Source: Apodemus sylvaticus (taxonomy: Eukaryota > Chordata > Mammalia > Rodentia > Muridae). Taken from it: DNA of 64,000 nucleotides. Location: positions 66,327,411-66,391,410 of the forward strand of contig NC_067495.1 in assembly GCF_947179515.1 (NCBI RefSeq), given 5' to 3'. Shown here one piece after another: positions 48,850 through 60,489 of the stretch. The notes beneath the pieces are model-generated. The model made no database searches and was not told where the DNA came from. It saw only the letters and a program-made list of their open reading frames with translations. The number at the start of each line of letters is the position of its first letter. The stretch's first letter is position 1. A program made the position numbers and the translations under genes.

Positions 48850-48902
48850 TAGACAGACAGACAGACAGATAGATAGATAGATAGGTAGATAGATAGATAG
48901 AT
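48850..48902. repeat. (GACA)n(GATA)n microsatellite
   Basis: Five GACA units pass into about nine GATA units. Confidence 0.97.
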
Positions 48903-49062
48903 ATCCTGGAACCTTCACTAAAGACTCTTGGCTTTTGGGAAGAATGATAATTATCTTTTTGTGGGTCACATTCCTATGGATTCTCTTCTTTCTTTTGTCT
49001 GAAGATGTAGGCACTGACATTTTCCTCCCTGAATTTGTTCACTGAAAATATATTTTGGGTTT

Positions 49063-49208
49063 CTGTTTGTTTTCTGAGACAGGGTTTCTCTATGTAGCAA
49101 TCGCTGTCCTTGAGCTGGCTTTGTAGATCAGGCTGGCCTCGAACTCAGAGATCTTCCTGCTTTTGCCTCCTGAGTGCTGGGATTAAAGGCATGTTCCACC
49201 ACCACCAG
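49063..49208 (-). mobile_element. B1 SINE with 12-bp target-site duplication
   Basis: Antisense B1 (GAGACAGGGTTTCTCTATG, CAGGCTGGCCTCGAACTCAG, GAGTGCTGGGATTAAAGGC). It is flanked by TATTTTGGGTTT at 49051-49062 and 49209-49220. Confidence 0.93.
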
Positions 49209-49220
49209 TATTTTGGGTTT

Positions 49221-49983
49221 TTATTATCCTTTGTTATCACATTCTGTAGATTTAATATTGATCTCCATCTCTTATCTGTCATTAATTTCTAATCACTATC
49301 AGACTTTTCTCCTAGGATTCTTGCCATCACCTCTAACTCAAGTGCTGCATTCCCACTTTTATCCCAGGTTATCTGTTGCTACCAATAGCATTAATACCAC
49401 TGCCAAAGTTCTACAAGATTACTATCTTGGCGTAACTTCTCAGCTATTTTAACAATGCCTGTAATCTAATCACTTCCCAACTTCCATTTGGTCTTTCTCT
49501 TACAAGTCTCTTGAATCCTTCATCCCATTTTCACTATTACCAGCCTAACTCTGAACTTTTAAATTTCCTTTCTGTTATTTTTCAACCCAATCTGTTCTCT
49601 GTAGCCAGGGTAGACTTCTTTGTGCACCCTGCAGACATAGAGCACACCCCCTGATCCTATTTCTGGTAGTAGGATGGAACCCAAATACTGCAGTATTTTG
49701 GTCATTTACCACAAGCAAACTTGCTCAGCATAGTCCCAAGTTTTACCTCTGACCTCATTTAACGATAAAAATGACACTAGTTTAATTATCTCACCTTGTT
49801 ACATTCTTTATGTTTATAGTCACAGCAGCATTGTAATTTACTCTAAGCATAGAGACTATGTCTTAATCACTTTGGAGATAAGACATTGTTTGTATTAATC
49901 TTAAACATTACTTTCTTTGCTGGATTATAACTTTGAGATACTTTAATAGGAACATGAGAAATAGTAAAATAGACAAAAATAAT
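49221..49983. other. Unique DNA
   Basis: Nothing recognised. Confidence 0.5.
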
Positions 49984-50070
49984 AGCTAGGGATGTAGCTC
50001 AGTGGTAAAGTGGTTGATGAGAATGCTCAGAAGCCCATATTCAATCTTCTCACCCCCAAAATAAAAGTGG
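49984..50070 (+). mobile_element. ID SINE (BC1/tRNA-Ala derived)
   Basis: AGCTAGGGATGTAGCTCAGTGG matches the ID head with its A box, and CCCATATTCAATCTTCTCACCCCC fits the diverged 3' half before an A-rich end. It is a fossil SINE, not a tRNA gene. Confidence 0.75.
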
Positions 50071-50080
50071 AAGTCCACAG

Positions 50081-50107
50081 TGAGGGAGAGAGAGGGAGGG
50101 AGGGAGG

Positions 50108-50168
<61 letters not shown>
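50081..50168. repeat. (GGGA)n(GA)n microsatellite
   Basis: GGGA units pass into about 28 GA units immediately after the ID element. Confidence 0.97.
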
Positions 50169-50169
<1 letters not shown>

Positions 50170-50761
50170 ACTATACCAATTGAGAAATTATTATATGATA
50201 TCACGGCCCCCAAATTTGTCATGTCCTTTAAGTTCTTTCTCTTTAGGATTCCTAATTATCAGCCCATGGTACACCAAAGGCCAATTTATAATTCCCTGGG
50301 CCATAGAAGAATCATTTTTTTCAGATAGGGTTTATAAATGTATCAGAAGTTTTATCCAAGTTTGGAAGGGGGCAGGTGATGGGAAGTGAAGAAGGCTAAC
50401 AGTAAATCAGGAAAACTCTGACAGGGCTAGCTCAGCCTTGCCCCAGTCTGTGACATTTTTTGTTTTGATTGACTGGATCAAGGTCTAGGTTATGACCAGC
50501 ATAATTAGGATTTTCAGAGAATAAGGAGCAGTATTAGTAAAAGAGATAGATGTAAACATAATATTTTGATTATGTTTCTTTACTATGTAGACACAGGTAG
50601 ATTTTAGTCACGATTGGGGTACTAATTGTAAAATAATGACAGGAAATAATTTTTTAGTGACTTAACTTGATGCCACAGATATGATAAATTTAAAATTGTG
50701 TAGACACAAGTTTCATGTAAAATATTCTCTGGTCATGGTACTTTATAAATCTTTATAAAAT
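50169..50761. other. Unique DNA
   Basis: Nothing recognised. Confidence 0.5.
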
Positions 50762-50777
50762 GTTTGCTATCATTCTT

Positions 50778-50928
50778 TTTTATTTTATTAGATATTTGCT
50801 TTATTTACATTTCAAATGGTATCCCCTTTCCTCATTACCCCTCCGAAAACCTCCATAGCATGCCCCCTCCCCGTTTACCACCACCCCCGACTTTCCTGAC
50901 TTGGCATTCCCCTACAATGGGGGCATCA
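50778..50928 (-). mobile_element. Very short 5'-truncated L1 with 16-bp TSD
   Basis: Only the last ~150 bp of an L1 3' UTR (antisense TTTATTTACATTTCAAATGG and CCTGACTTGGCATTCCCCTAC). It is flanked by perfect copies of GTTTGCTATCATTCTT at 50762-50777 and 50929-50944. Confidence 0.95.
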
Positions 50929-50944
50929 GTTTGCTATCATTCTT

Positions 50945-51489
50945 AAAGCACTATACAACCAGATCCGAGTTATCTGCCCTCTAAATATATGGTAGCTAGA
51001 CCTACTTGATTTTAAAACAGTTGCAGAGACAGGGATTTAGAACCACTGGATCTGAAGAGGTAGCGCCAGCCAGTCTATTTGCATACCATTGAAAATAGCT
51101 AAGAAGGCTAAACCATTCTTGTCCCAGGCGGTTGATTAAATTGTATGATTTCTTAGACTAATATTTACCTAGTGAGTTTAATATGAAGTTACAAAGTAGG
51201 TCATAGGTATTTCTACTAGTTATCTGTAAGTTGATGGGCCTTTCTTTTTGGAGTCTTTAGTCAAATTGCCAGTTTCTAGCAGCATGGCGTGTCGCAAGGA
51301 AATTCCTTAACCTATCTGAGACACTTTTTTTTTTAACCTAAGAGAGGGGCCTGGGGAGGGTAGAATGAGAAATAAGATGAGAATGAGGGAGTGGAGGGAG
51401 AGGAACATCCTGTCTCAATTATAGGATGCCGAGAAGTTTGAAAGTGTGAAACTGTGAGCAAGGTGTAAAGTGAAGTAAGTAAGAAAGAA
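50945..51489. other. Unique DNA
   Basis: Nothing recognised; purine-rich around 51340-51410. Confidence 0.45.
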
Positions 51490-52440
51490 GAAAAAAGAAT
51501 CAAGAAAGCGTGAAAGCGCCTTGGGAAGCGTCCAGGTCAGCCTTCTGCTGTTTGCTTTACCTGCGGCAGCCACTGAACACATGTGAATCCTTTCACATTT
51601 GAAGGCATCGCAGAAGCTCCGCGGGAGCCTTAAGATGGGAGCTTAAGGCCTATTTTGCACTTCTGGCTGAGTTATAAAGGTGTTGGAGGCTTGAGGAATG
51701 CCACCTCAACAGTTTGCCATTTTGAGCCTGCAGCAGAGGCAGTGAGCTTCACTTGCTGACAGGCTGATTAGATATCAGATCTCTGGCCAGGAACCAAAGC
51801 CGCCCGAAAAGAATTCAGACGTTCAGATTAACAGCTTAATTCAAGGCAGATAAGGCAGAGCAGTTATCCCCAATCTCTGAGGTATTTGGTAAAATCTGCC
51901 TGCCATCAGTTCAACTTTACTCCACCCACCCAATTTTCTTACCTGCTGATTCCAAACTTCACAGTTTAAGGTCCTTTTGCTCCCTGAAGCAAGATCCAAA
52001 TCTTCAGAAATTCCAGCCTGCTAGTCCCCTGGTGAGCTAACCCTGGATGGTAAGGTGCAGAAGGAATCTGGATACTCTGGATAGTTCACTCCATTCACAG
52101 GGCTCCTGCTCTTTAGGAAAGTTTCTTTTCCAGAGGAGACAGGTCAGGCCATGGCACATTTGCTAGCCAATATAGCCCGATTCTTCTTCCTCTTTCTTAG
52201 TACTTCTCAAGCTGCTTCAACTCCGCCAGAGTTCTACTGTTTAGCTTCCCTGGTTCAAAGTGGGGGAAGGGAAAGAACAGAGAGGGAAGAAGAATAGAAA
52301 CTGGAGACTTGTAGGTTATATGCATAAATGTTTATCTCTGGCTATTGCAATAGAATCCCCAGGAAGTCATGCAGCTGCTCGGAGGTGGGAAGTGAGGAGG
52401 AGTGTCTGCTGTTCAGCTTAGTTCGCTCTGATTTTTATGA
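51490..52440. promoter_or_regulatory. CpG-bearing unique block, possible regulatory element
   Basis: This block holds clustered CpGs (GCGTGAAAGCGCC near 51507, CTGCGGCAG, CTCCGCGGGAGCC near 51616, CCGCCCGAAA near 51800), rare elsewhere in the window, and no repeat I recognise. GATA-type motifs (AGATAAGG near 51848) are present. It lies about 24 kb upstream of the Cysltr1 coding exon, so an enhancer or a 5' exon/promoter is possible. The assignment is inference. Confidence 0.3.
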
Positions 52441-52567
52441 CTATTTGTAGGCGGGGAAAAGATAATCCTACCAGTATATGCTAATATATCTGGCATTATG
52501 TGAAACTAGATCTTAAGATATGTTTCCTCTTTCCCTCTCTCTTTCCATATCCCCTCCCTTCCCCACG

Positions 52568-52608
<41 letters not shown>

Positions 52609-53699
52609 TGTGTGTGTGTCTGTGTGTCTGTGTCCCTCCTTCATGACATTTGTGATTCTATAAAAAAATTTAAAAAGCCTTTTCTTTTTGGTGTCTCAAA
52701 TCTTAGGAGATAAAGGACATATCAATCTAGTGTGTGCTCATTAGAACCTGAGGTGCGATTTGATGTTGAAAACAGATTGATAAGACTGAAGAAAACTGGG
52801 TAAATGAGCTACATTGAATTTTACTATGAAAGTCCTATGTTGGTATGGAGATATAATAATAATTATATATAGCATTGTGTAAATGTAGCCTCATTATTAA
52901 TTTCTAGTTGGAAGGACTTGTAAATGTCCTTATAACAGTTTAACAGTGACTTTCTAGCCAGTTATGGGCTACAAGAAAGAAATTACTCAAATTTTCTATT
53001 TTTAGGCAGCAGAATGACTTTACAGTCAGTTTCATCCTCTTCCACAGAATCCTTGAATGCAGCGGTAATGATGATGCTTGGGAGAAAGGTCATCCAAGAA
53101 CATTTAAAAAGGAAGAAAACATTTGGATTCAAGAGCAGACTTTGGAATTTTACTGCTATTTTAGCCAGTATTTATTCAATGGAATTGGGATCCCCTGAGA
53201 TCTACAAGGAAGTTTATAATAGATACAGAGTATAAATTTTTACTTCCACTCCAGTATGTGTTTTTTTTTCCAGGAGTTTGAGTTATGGCAGAAAGGCTAT
53301 TTCTGTTTAGACACTGAAGAAAAATGATTTAAGATAGCACCGCTGTCGGCATGGCATCGAGGGGTGCCCCTACTCCTTTAGTTCCTGAGTGATGGGAAGA
53401 CCAAGCTTTCCCTCAGCCCTGACAGGGCTTCACTTTCTTTTAGCTGCTCCCATCTTACTGTGTTGTCTGGAATTGACTGCATTCCCTTTCTCCTTTCCTC
53501 CTCTCAGCACCCTTTCTTCCCCGTCAAGTTTCATGACAGCTATCTCCTCACATTTTTGGAAGATGTTGAATTGAGGATACTGACACCTCTCTGCTTTTTC
53601 CTAGATTCTTTTCAGTTCTGACATTTTAAAAGTGTGGTAGAGAAGATCAAGTAAGGAGGGCGCTGGATAATGGTTCCTCACATATATATTAGATGATGA
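52441..53699. repeat. Unique DNA with (GT)n at 52569-52632
   Basis: A long GT microsatellite with late CT interruptions. The 73-codon frame at 53014-53235 has no recognisable homology. Confidence 0.6.
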
Positions 53700-53876
53700 A
53701 AATTATTTATTTATTATATGTGAGTACACTGTAGCTGTCTTCAGACACTCCAGAAAAGGGCTTCAGATCTCATTACGGATGGTTGTGAACCACCATGTGG
53801 TTGCTGGGATTTGAACTCAGGACCTTCAGAAGAACAGCCAGTGCTGTTAACCACTGAGCCATCTCTCCAGCCCCTG
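53700..53876 (-). mobile_element. B2 SINE
   Basis: Antisense B2: the TTATTTATTTATTATATGTGAGTACACTGTAGC tail side, GGTTGTGAACCACCATGTGGTTGC body, and TTAACCACTGAGCCATCTCTCCAGCCCC head. Confidence 0.95.
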
Positions 53877-54130
53877 CTGACAGATCTTCTATGGAGAGTA
53901 TACAGATGCAGAGCTGAAGGGGTCTGGAAAATGACCTTGTTTAGATTTAATTTTAATTGAAGTGAATATGACATTCCTGTTTTATTATTGTTTTATCCAG
54001 CTGTTAGCACATTGCTTTGTTTAGTTTGCTTAATAAATAATACTGTTTAGCTTTCTCATATTGCAAATAAGAAAATAGACCAGAGGAGAAGAAGCTCTCA
54101 TAAGATGTATTTCTGCTAAACTGTCTTTTA
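53877..54130. other. Spacer between two B2 copies
   Basis: Unique sequence, no gene. Confidence 0.5.
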
Positions 54131-54142
54131 TAGGTTCACTTT

Positions 54143-54329
54143 AAAAAAAAAAGGATTTATTTATTTATTACATGTAAGTACACTGTAGCTGTCTTCAGAC
54201 ACACCAGAAGAGGGCTTCAGATATCATTACAGATGGTTTGTAAGCCACCATGTGGTTGCTGAGATTTGAACTCAGGACCCTCAGAAAGCAGTCAGTGCTC
54301 TTAACCACTGGGCCATTTCACCAGCCCTG
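54143..54329 (-). mobile_element. B2 SINE with 12-bp target-site duplication
   Basis: A second antisense B2 with the same landmarks. It is flanked by TAGGTTCACTTT at 54131-54142 and 54330-54341. Confidence 0.96.
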
Positions 54330-54344
54330 TAGGTTCACTTTTTA

Positions 54345-55275
54345 TCATTTTCTTTTTTAATTGTAAATGAAGTTGTTTTCATGCAATATATTCTGATAAG
54401 AGTTTCTCTTTCCGAATCTCCCAAATCCTCCCCTACTCCCTGTATCTTCAACTCTATTGCTTCTTCCTCTCTCTTAAGAAAACAGGCAGGCAAATTAAGA
54501 CAAAAAATACAAAAGCCAGGATCAAACAAACAGACAAACAAAATAACAAATGAGAAAAAGAAGAAACAAGAAAGAACATGAGAAATGATACACACACATA
54601 TGTGAAGAAAATAAAAATGTCTTTACACACTTCTCTCCAACATCTTGCAACTTAGCGTTCCTGTTCACTTATTCTATGACATTACCAACATATTTCCTAA
54701 CACACACACACACACACACACACACACCACACAAAATCAGACATGATACGTGGAAGAGATCAATAAGATATAAAACAAAACAAACAAAAAACCAAAGCAA
54801 AAACCCAAACAAAGCAATATGAGACAAAAATAATCTTTGCATTCATTTTGTGTTGACAGTCTAGTGCTCGGCATTGAGCCTGCTCTTAAGTGTGGTTTGT
54901 ATGTTCAGTGAAACTCCATTGGGGAAAAAAACCCTAATTTTTCCTGTGTGAGTCCTTGTTAATTGGACTCACATAGGAAAAGTTAAAGGTAGCTTCTGAG
55001 TTGGGCATGGGAGCTTGTGTCCACTTCTCTGTCTCAGTGCTGGGACTCTGTCTGACTTGGACCTGTGCAGGCCCTGTGCATGCTATGACAGCCTCTGTGA
55101 GTTCCTATGAGTGACAGCCCTAGCTGTGTCAGGAAGACTCTGTTTCCTTGGAGTCCTCCACCCCCTCTGGCTCTTACAATCTTTTTCTCCTCCTCTACAG
55201 AGGTCCCTGAGCTTTGAGAGCTCTGAGGGGAGGGAATGATGGACACGTCCCATTTAGAACTAAAGTCTCCCATTC
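54345..55275 (-). mobile_element. Lx-type L1 3' UTR
   Basis: A long antisense rodent L1 3' region: CATGCAATATATTCTGATAAG, TCTCTTAAGAAAACAGGCAGG, a (CA)n tract at 54700-54732, GAGACAAAAATAATCTTTGC, CCTGTGCAGGCCCTGTGCATG and a CCTTGGAGTCCTCCACC block. No frame. Confidence 0.7.
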
Positions 55276-55339
55276 GCTTACCATAAGCTTACATTTTGAA
55301 TACTTGCTTGTCAGCTTATGGCATTTTAGGGCCATGGAG

Positions 55340-55615
55340 CCTTTATGAACTGAGGCCAGTCTGTTGGAAGTAGTTCACTAGGGGCAGGTATTGAAGTTCA
55401 GCTCCTGGTTCAGCTTTTTGGACTCCTGGTCTGCCATGGTCTCTGTCATGTACTCTCCCACCACGATCATCTGGCACTGATTCACTATCACCCCATCCCT
55501 CATCCTGAAATTCCATGATACCGTGAGCCAAAATAAGTCTTCCTCCCTAAGTTCTGTCTGTCACATATTTTGGTCACAATGATCCAAAAGCAATAAAGTC
55601 AAGAAGTGCAATTGT
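55340..55615 (+). mobile_element. ERVL-MaLR LTR fragment (MT-like)
   Basis: The distal part, GTGAGCCAAAATAAGTCTTCCTCC then TTTTGGTCACAATGATCC, is the usual MT/MaLR LTR poly(A) and end region. The front part (TGTTGGAAGTAG) is less certain. Non-coding. Confidence 0.55.
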
Positions 55616-56595
55616 CCTTTTAGCACAGAAATTGTTTTGCAGAGCAATACAAATGGTGCTTTAGGAAAAGGCGTAAAGAGTATTTTATACTTGTAGTAAC
55701 ATACACATACACATGGGGTTGGGGGCAGGATTCATCTATGGTTTTTGTTTACCAAAAATGGGAAAAATCAGTTTGGCTTTTGAAACATGGTCTTCAGCAA
55801 TTGATTTTTCTTTACTCTGCTCCAGTACTTAGCCTGTAAGTATAAAGTATTGCTGATTGTTACTTCTAGTGACTTAAGGACAGTGTGACTGAGTGAGATT
55901 GAAAATCCAGAAGAACAGAATAGTATAGACCTTTCAGGACAGATGATGCTGATCATATAAACTAGTTCTCTATACATATTTTTCTATTCTGTTCAGTGTT
56001 ATAGCTTCTAGATACATGCAGTTACTTAAACTTGAATGTAAATTAATAAAGCATTCAAAATACATCTTTTACGTGCTCTAGCTATACTTCAGGGGCTCAG
56101 TAGCTTAGCCACATCTAGATATGACTACTGTATTTTAAAACAGCCATATAGACCAAGTCTTATAACTAATATGGTTCATGGTAGAGGATGTCACTATTAT
56201 AACATTGTATAAATAACTGGAACGTTTTCATGAAGAAACCATATTTATCTCCTTTTCAATCAAGTGTAAACAATTTTATTTTAATATACAGTGTGTTCAT
56301 TTCTCTCAGTGTGTATCTCTGAGCATTATTCAAGGCAGAGTTTAAGTGATTATATGTGTGAACATTGAAGGCTTTGGTTTCAGGAAAAAGAGGAGATTTG
56401 GTTAGTATGGGTGAGAGAGGTCCTTTGTTTAGTTTTTTTCCTTTCCTGATAGACCCCAAAGAAGAAATACACATTGTACTACAAAGAAGAAGTTATGCAA
56501 AATAAAAGCTCTATTAATTATGATGATCTCTCTGATTTTACCTTCTCTGACATAATGTATAGCCTTGTGTCTAGCTGATGATTAGTGGAAATGAA
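55616..56595. other. Unique DNA
   Basis: Nothing recognised. Confidence 0.5.
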
Positions 56596-56599
56596 GACT

Positions 56600-56765
56600 G
56601 TACCTGGTTTGGTGGGTTATTTGGTAACTGAGTCTGTTGCTGGGTGTGATCAGGAAACTCACAGCATGATGACTTCAATGTCATCCTTGGCTACACAGCA
56701 AGTTTGAGACCACCCAGGATCTTTCTGTCTCTCAGAAGCAAAAGCCCAGAAAATATGGTACAGAT
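56600..56765 (+). mobile_element. Diverged B1-related SINE
   Basis: GACTTCAATGTCATCCTTGGCTACACAGCAAGTTTGAGACC is a strong B1/PB1 3'-half match. The 5' half is decayed. Confidence 0.6.
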
Positions 56766-57761
56766 AAAAACATGTTCATCTCTTCCCACAAAGTGCCTTC
56801 TTTCACTACAAATATTCCATGACTTATTACAAGGTTTTGAAATGAGATGACTTGGGAGCATGTAGAACACACTGGCAGTGGAAGGGACTGGGAACTACTT
56901 TATATCTGGAACTATGTTTAAAAAAAATGGTGGCATTTGCCAAGTGTATTTTTATATTCTCTGTTTTTCTCCATATCTGTCATTCTCTCCGTCTCTTTGC
57001 TTTGGAACAGTAGTTTAAGCAATACTGAAGCACTATTTGTAAAACCAGTGAATGAAAGTAAAATAAAGGCACTCATCTGAGTCAAAACTGGAGTTGTAAG
57101 TTAAAGGCTTATTGTAGCTCTATCCCTTTTTGACCTAGGACATAATAAATAAATGTTATGATTGTCACATTTTTTTCAATTATAATGAGTAAAACTAAAG
57201 GGGAGGTGATGATACTTCATCACTATGATGAGAATCAAAGTGAGATCATGTAAGTTAAAGGCCTTGTAAACTGCTACAAAAATAACCTTTTGATTATTTC
57301 CTAGTAGCAGGGGAAATCCCCTAGGGATGTGCTCATAAATTATCATTGGCCTCTTTCCCTTATCTCATCAGCAACCAGTAAGTTCTTTAGAAAACAAGCA
57401 AAATTTATTTAACTATTTAATTTGTGGCTTAGTCTTAATCTACCTTCTTTTCTTTTGTCAAGAATCCCTGGCTTTCAAAAAAACAAAAACAAAACTAAAC
57501 AAAACAAAAGACAAAACAGAAGGGCACAGAATGTAGTCCACTATGAAAGGCACAGAGTTCAATACATTTGCTTATAATAAAGAGCTTATAATATATTTGA
57601 AAAGACAAGATGTATATCTACATTTTAGGGCTGTGGCTGAAGCTCCCTGTAGAACACTTGTTTAGCATGAACAGGTTTCTTTGTACTGTCTCTGGTACCA
57701 AAGTGGAAACAGAACTAGACCTGGGCAAAAATTTTGAATTCAATTGACTTTTCAAAGATTG
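56766..57761. other. Unique DNA
   Basis: Only A-rich runs near 57475-57520 stand out. Confidence 0.5.
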
Positions 57762-58541
57762 TTTTTTTTTTTTGTTTTTTTTTTTAATTTTCTATATTCT
57801 TTGTTTACATTCCAAATGACTTCCCCTTTTCCAGTTCTCCCCTCCCCATAAGTCCCATAAGCCCTCTTCCAAATCAAAACAACCCTGAGATTTCACCTCA
57901 CACCAGTCAGAATGGCTAAGATCAAAAATTCAGGAGACAGCAGGTGTTGGTGAGGATGTGGAGAAAGAGGAACACTCCTCCACTGCTGGTGGGATTGCAA
58001 GATGGTACAACCACTGTGGAAATCAGTCTGGCGGTTCCTCAGAAAACTGGACATGACACTTCCGGAGGACCACTCCTGGGCATATACCCAGACGATTCCC
58101 GGGCATGCAATAAAGACACATGCTCCTCTATGTTCATAGCAGCCTTATTTATAATAGCCAGAAGCTGGAAAGAACTCAGATATCCCTTAATGGAGGAATG
58201 GATACAGAAAATGTGGTGTATTTACACAATGGAATACTACTCAGCTATCAAAAACAATGAATTCATGAAATTTATAGGCAAATGTTTGGAACTGGAAAAT
58301 ATCATCCTAAGTGAGGTAACTCATTCACAAAAGAACATACATGGAATGCAGTCACTGATAAGTGGATATTAGCCCAGAAGCTCTGAATACCCAAGACACA
58401 ATTCACATATCAAATCATTCCCAAGAAGAAGGAAGGAGAGGGGCCCTGGTCCTGGAAAGGCTTGATGCAGCATTGTAGGGGAGTACCAGGACATGGAAGT
58501 GGGATGGGGTTGATTGGGGAACTGGCAGAGGGAAGAGGGTT
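57762..58541 (-). mobile_element. L1 with 5' inversion, minus orientation
   Basis: 57762-57785 is poly-T. 57786-57870 is the antisense last ~85 bp of an L1 3' UTR. At 57870/57871 the sequence flips to sense ORF2 C-terminus plus 3' UTR up to 58539, ending GGAAGAGGG. That motif is also where the antisense part begins (GGAAGAGGGCTTATGGG on the minus strand), so the two pieces are adjacent in the parent L1. This is twin priming with the break in the 3' UTR. Confidence 0.9.
57871..58372 (+). pseudogene. L1 ORF2 C-terminal fragment in inverted segment
   Basis: Cys-rich C-terminal ORF2 codons ending LISGY at 58372. A roughly 15-bp deletion relative to other copies occurs near 58069, where the CCTGCTATACC region is missing, and a frame change precedes it. 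Confidence 0.85.
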
Positions 58542-58559
58542 TATTTTTGTTTTTGTTTT

Positions 58560-60489
58560 TTTTTCCTCCTTATAACTACTCCTCCAGAGTATGGAGCAGA
58601 AGATAATAGTAAGAGAAGCCATATTCCAAGAGATTGAGTACGTAAGTGGATAGTTAACACTTTAAACTCTGGAGGTAGATCTGGCCTAAAAGTTCTTTTT
58701 TTTTCATTGATGAGTTTGGTTTGGATAACTGACTAAACTTCTTGGTGTCTCAGATCTCTGGTTTACAAAATGAAACTACTGTCTTATGAGGTCTAAATGT
58801 AAGATTTTCTGTCAAAAATTACATTTCTAATAAATGTAATTTTTTTAGGTTAGGTTACATTTCTAATATATGTATTTTTTGGTTCACATTATAGTTCTTG
58901 TTCTTATTCTAAAATTTTCAACCTATAATTAGAGAGTATTCCAAAGAATGATTTCTGGTTTCAAGTCATAAAAACTTTCCCACATCTTGGACTTGGTGGT
59001 TTGGTAATATTGGACATCAATTTGAATTCAAAATTTTTAAATTTTTAAAAATACTTTTACAGCCACTTGATTTTTTGGTGTACTTTTTTGCATACAGGTG
59101 ATCAGCAATGATTTTATTTATCATTATCTCTTAATAATTATGTGTGTCTATATTCTGTCCAGAAGCATCTTACTCTTGGCCAGATGGAGCCTAGATTACA
59201 TGATTGAGGCTTTGACCTTAATTAAAAGAAAGAAACCCATAAATGAAGATTTTTCATTATGGATTTTAGAGAACAGGAAAGATGATGTGTGTCTCACAGA
59301 GCTGGATCTCTAGTTGTTTCATTGATTTGCTTATAAAATCTGGACTCAGTTTGTTTAGTTTCATTATTTTTGACTTGGCACATGCCAGGGTGCATCAATC
59401 TCAAATGTATTTAGATTACAGGAGGGTATTTCCTGTGCATACAGAAAATGTGGGGAAACCCATATGGGTAACTAACAGATGACTGATTTTTAGTTGGACA
59501 CGTTCCTCATGAGACCGGAAAAAAAAGAAAATGGTGAATGCCCCAAAAGCATTGACAGTTTATTTGTTAAATTTCTTAAAAGAAAGTTTGAACTATTACC
59601 TTTGTCTTTCTCAGTGTTAAGCCAAACTTGTTTGTGAAAAGTATTTTGAAGCTGAGAGCATGTAATTCTGAAGTTATTTGCTGTCATTTTAGCATTGGCT
59701 ATGGTGATTTTGAACTTTTTCTCTTGCACCAAAATGTTATGGGTTTCTCTTTCCTCTGAAATGATTCTAACTGCTTTGGCTTCTAAATGAGATATGTTCT
59801 TGTTTCTAATAGCTATTCGATCTCTAGGCTTTCTTGAGTGCAATACTTTAGACAAGCAAAGAAACACATGAACTTATAGCCATTAGCAGTCGAAATGGTC
59901 ACTATATGAGCTTTCCCTGGATAAAAACACCATTTCATTTGACTCTTTTTGCGGTTTTTAACAGTTGATTCTTCCCTTCCTTCCTGTTTTACCCAGGAAG
60001 TGCTGATAACATTCTATATAAATAAGTATTCTATATTTCGTAACGGCGGCCTCCTTTCTGAGCTTGGAGAACGCTGTAGAGAGCCTTGTTACACTTGGCG
60101 ACCCAAGGGAGCCAATGTGAATGCTTTCTTACATAAAGAAAGACACTTCGAAACATGGCAGGGACAGCCCTGAGTAAAATTTAGAAATAAAAGAGCCTTT
60201 TGACTTCTCTTCCATATACAGCTGTCTTTTCTTTCTCTTGCTCTTTCTTGCAGTACTTCTACTCCTTTCAATTTTGGTTCCTTTGAGCAATAAATGTTTG
60301 TTAAGAAGAAGTTACTGTTTGTTCTTGATTTACAAATGCACAAATAGAAAAACTTTCCCTAATAATTGCTACAGAATACCTTGCTCCATTTAAGTGCAAT
60401 TTCTACTTTTGATTTTGGCACATCATAAACAAATGCAATTATTAACTTCAACTTGTGCAATTAATTTTTTAGAACATTAATGCTGTATC
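58560..60489. other. Unique DNA; TATA/poly(A)-signal pair at 60017-60190
   Basis: No repeat recognised. CTATATAAATAAG at about 60015 and AATAAAAGAGCC at about 60187 enclose a segment with several CpGs. It could be an unrecognised LTR or a small transcription unit. The 125-codon minus frame at 59490-59867 resembles no family I know. Confidence 0.35.

Noticed and set aside
48850..48902. CRISPR-like regular repeats
   Set aside because: Simple 4-bp microsatellite with no spacers; the (AAGC)n run at 43380-43421 is the same case. The genome is mammalian.
49984..50070. Possible tRNA gene from the TAGCTCAGTGG A-box
   Set aside because: It matches the ID SINE, which derives from tRNA-Ala/BC1. It lacks a complete cloverleaf and has an A-rich SINE end.
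53014..53235. 73-codon plus-strand frame with a Ser/Thr-rich start
   Set aside because: No recognised family, no splice context, and the length is within chance for this base composition.
59490..59867. 125-codon minus-strand frame
   Set aside because: No domain, signal or homology that I recognise, and composition matches the AT-rich surroundings. Treated as chance unless expression or conservation shows otherwise.
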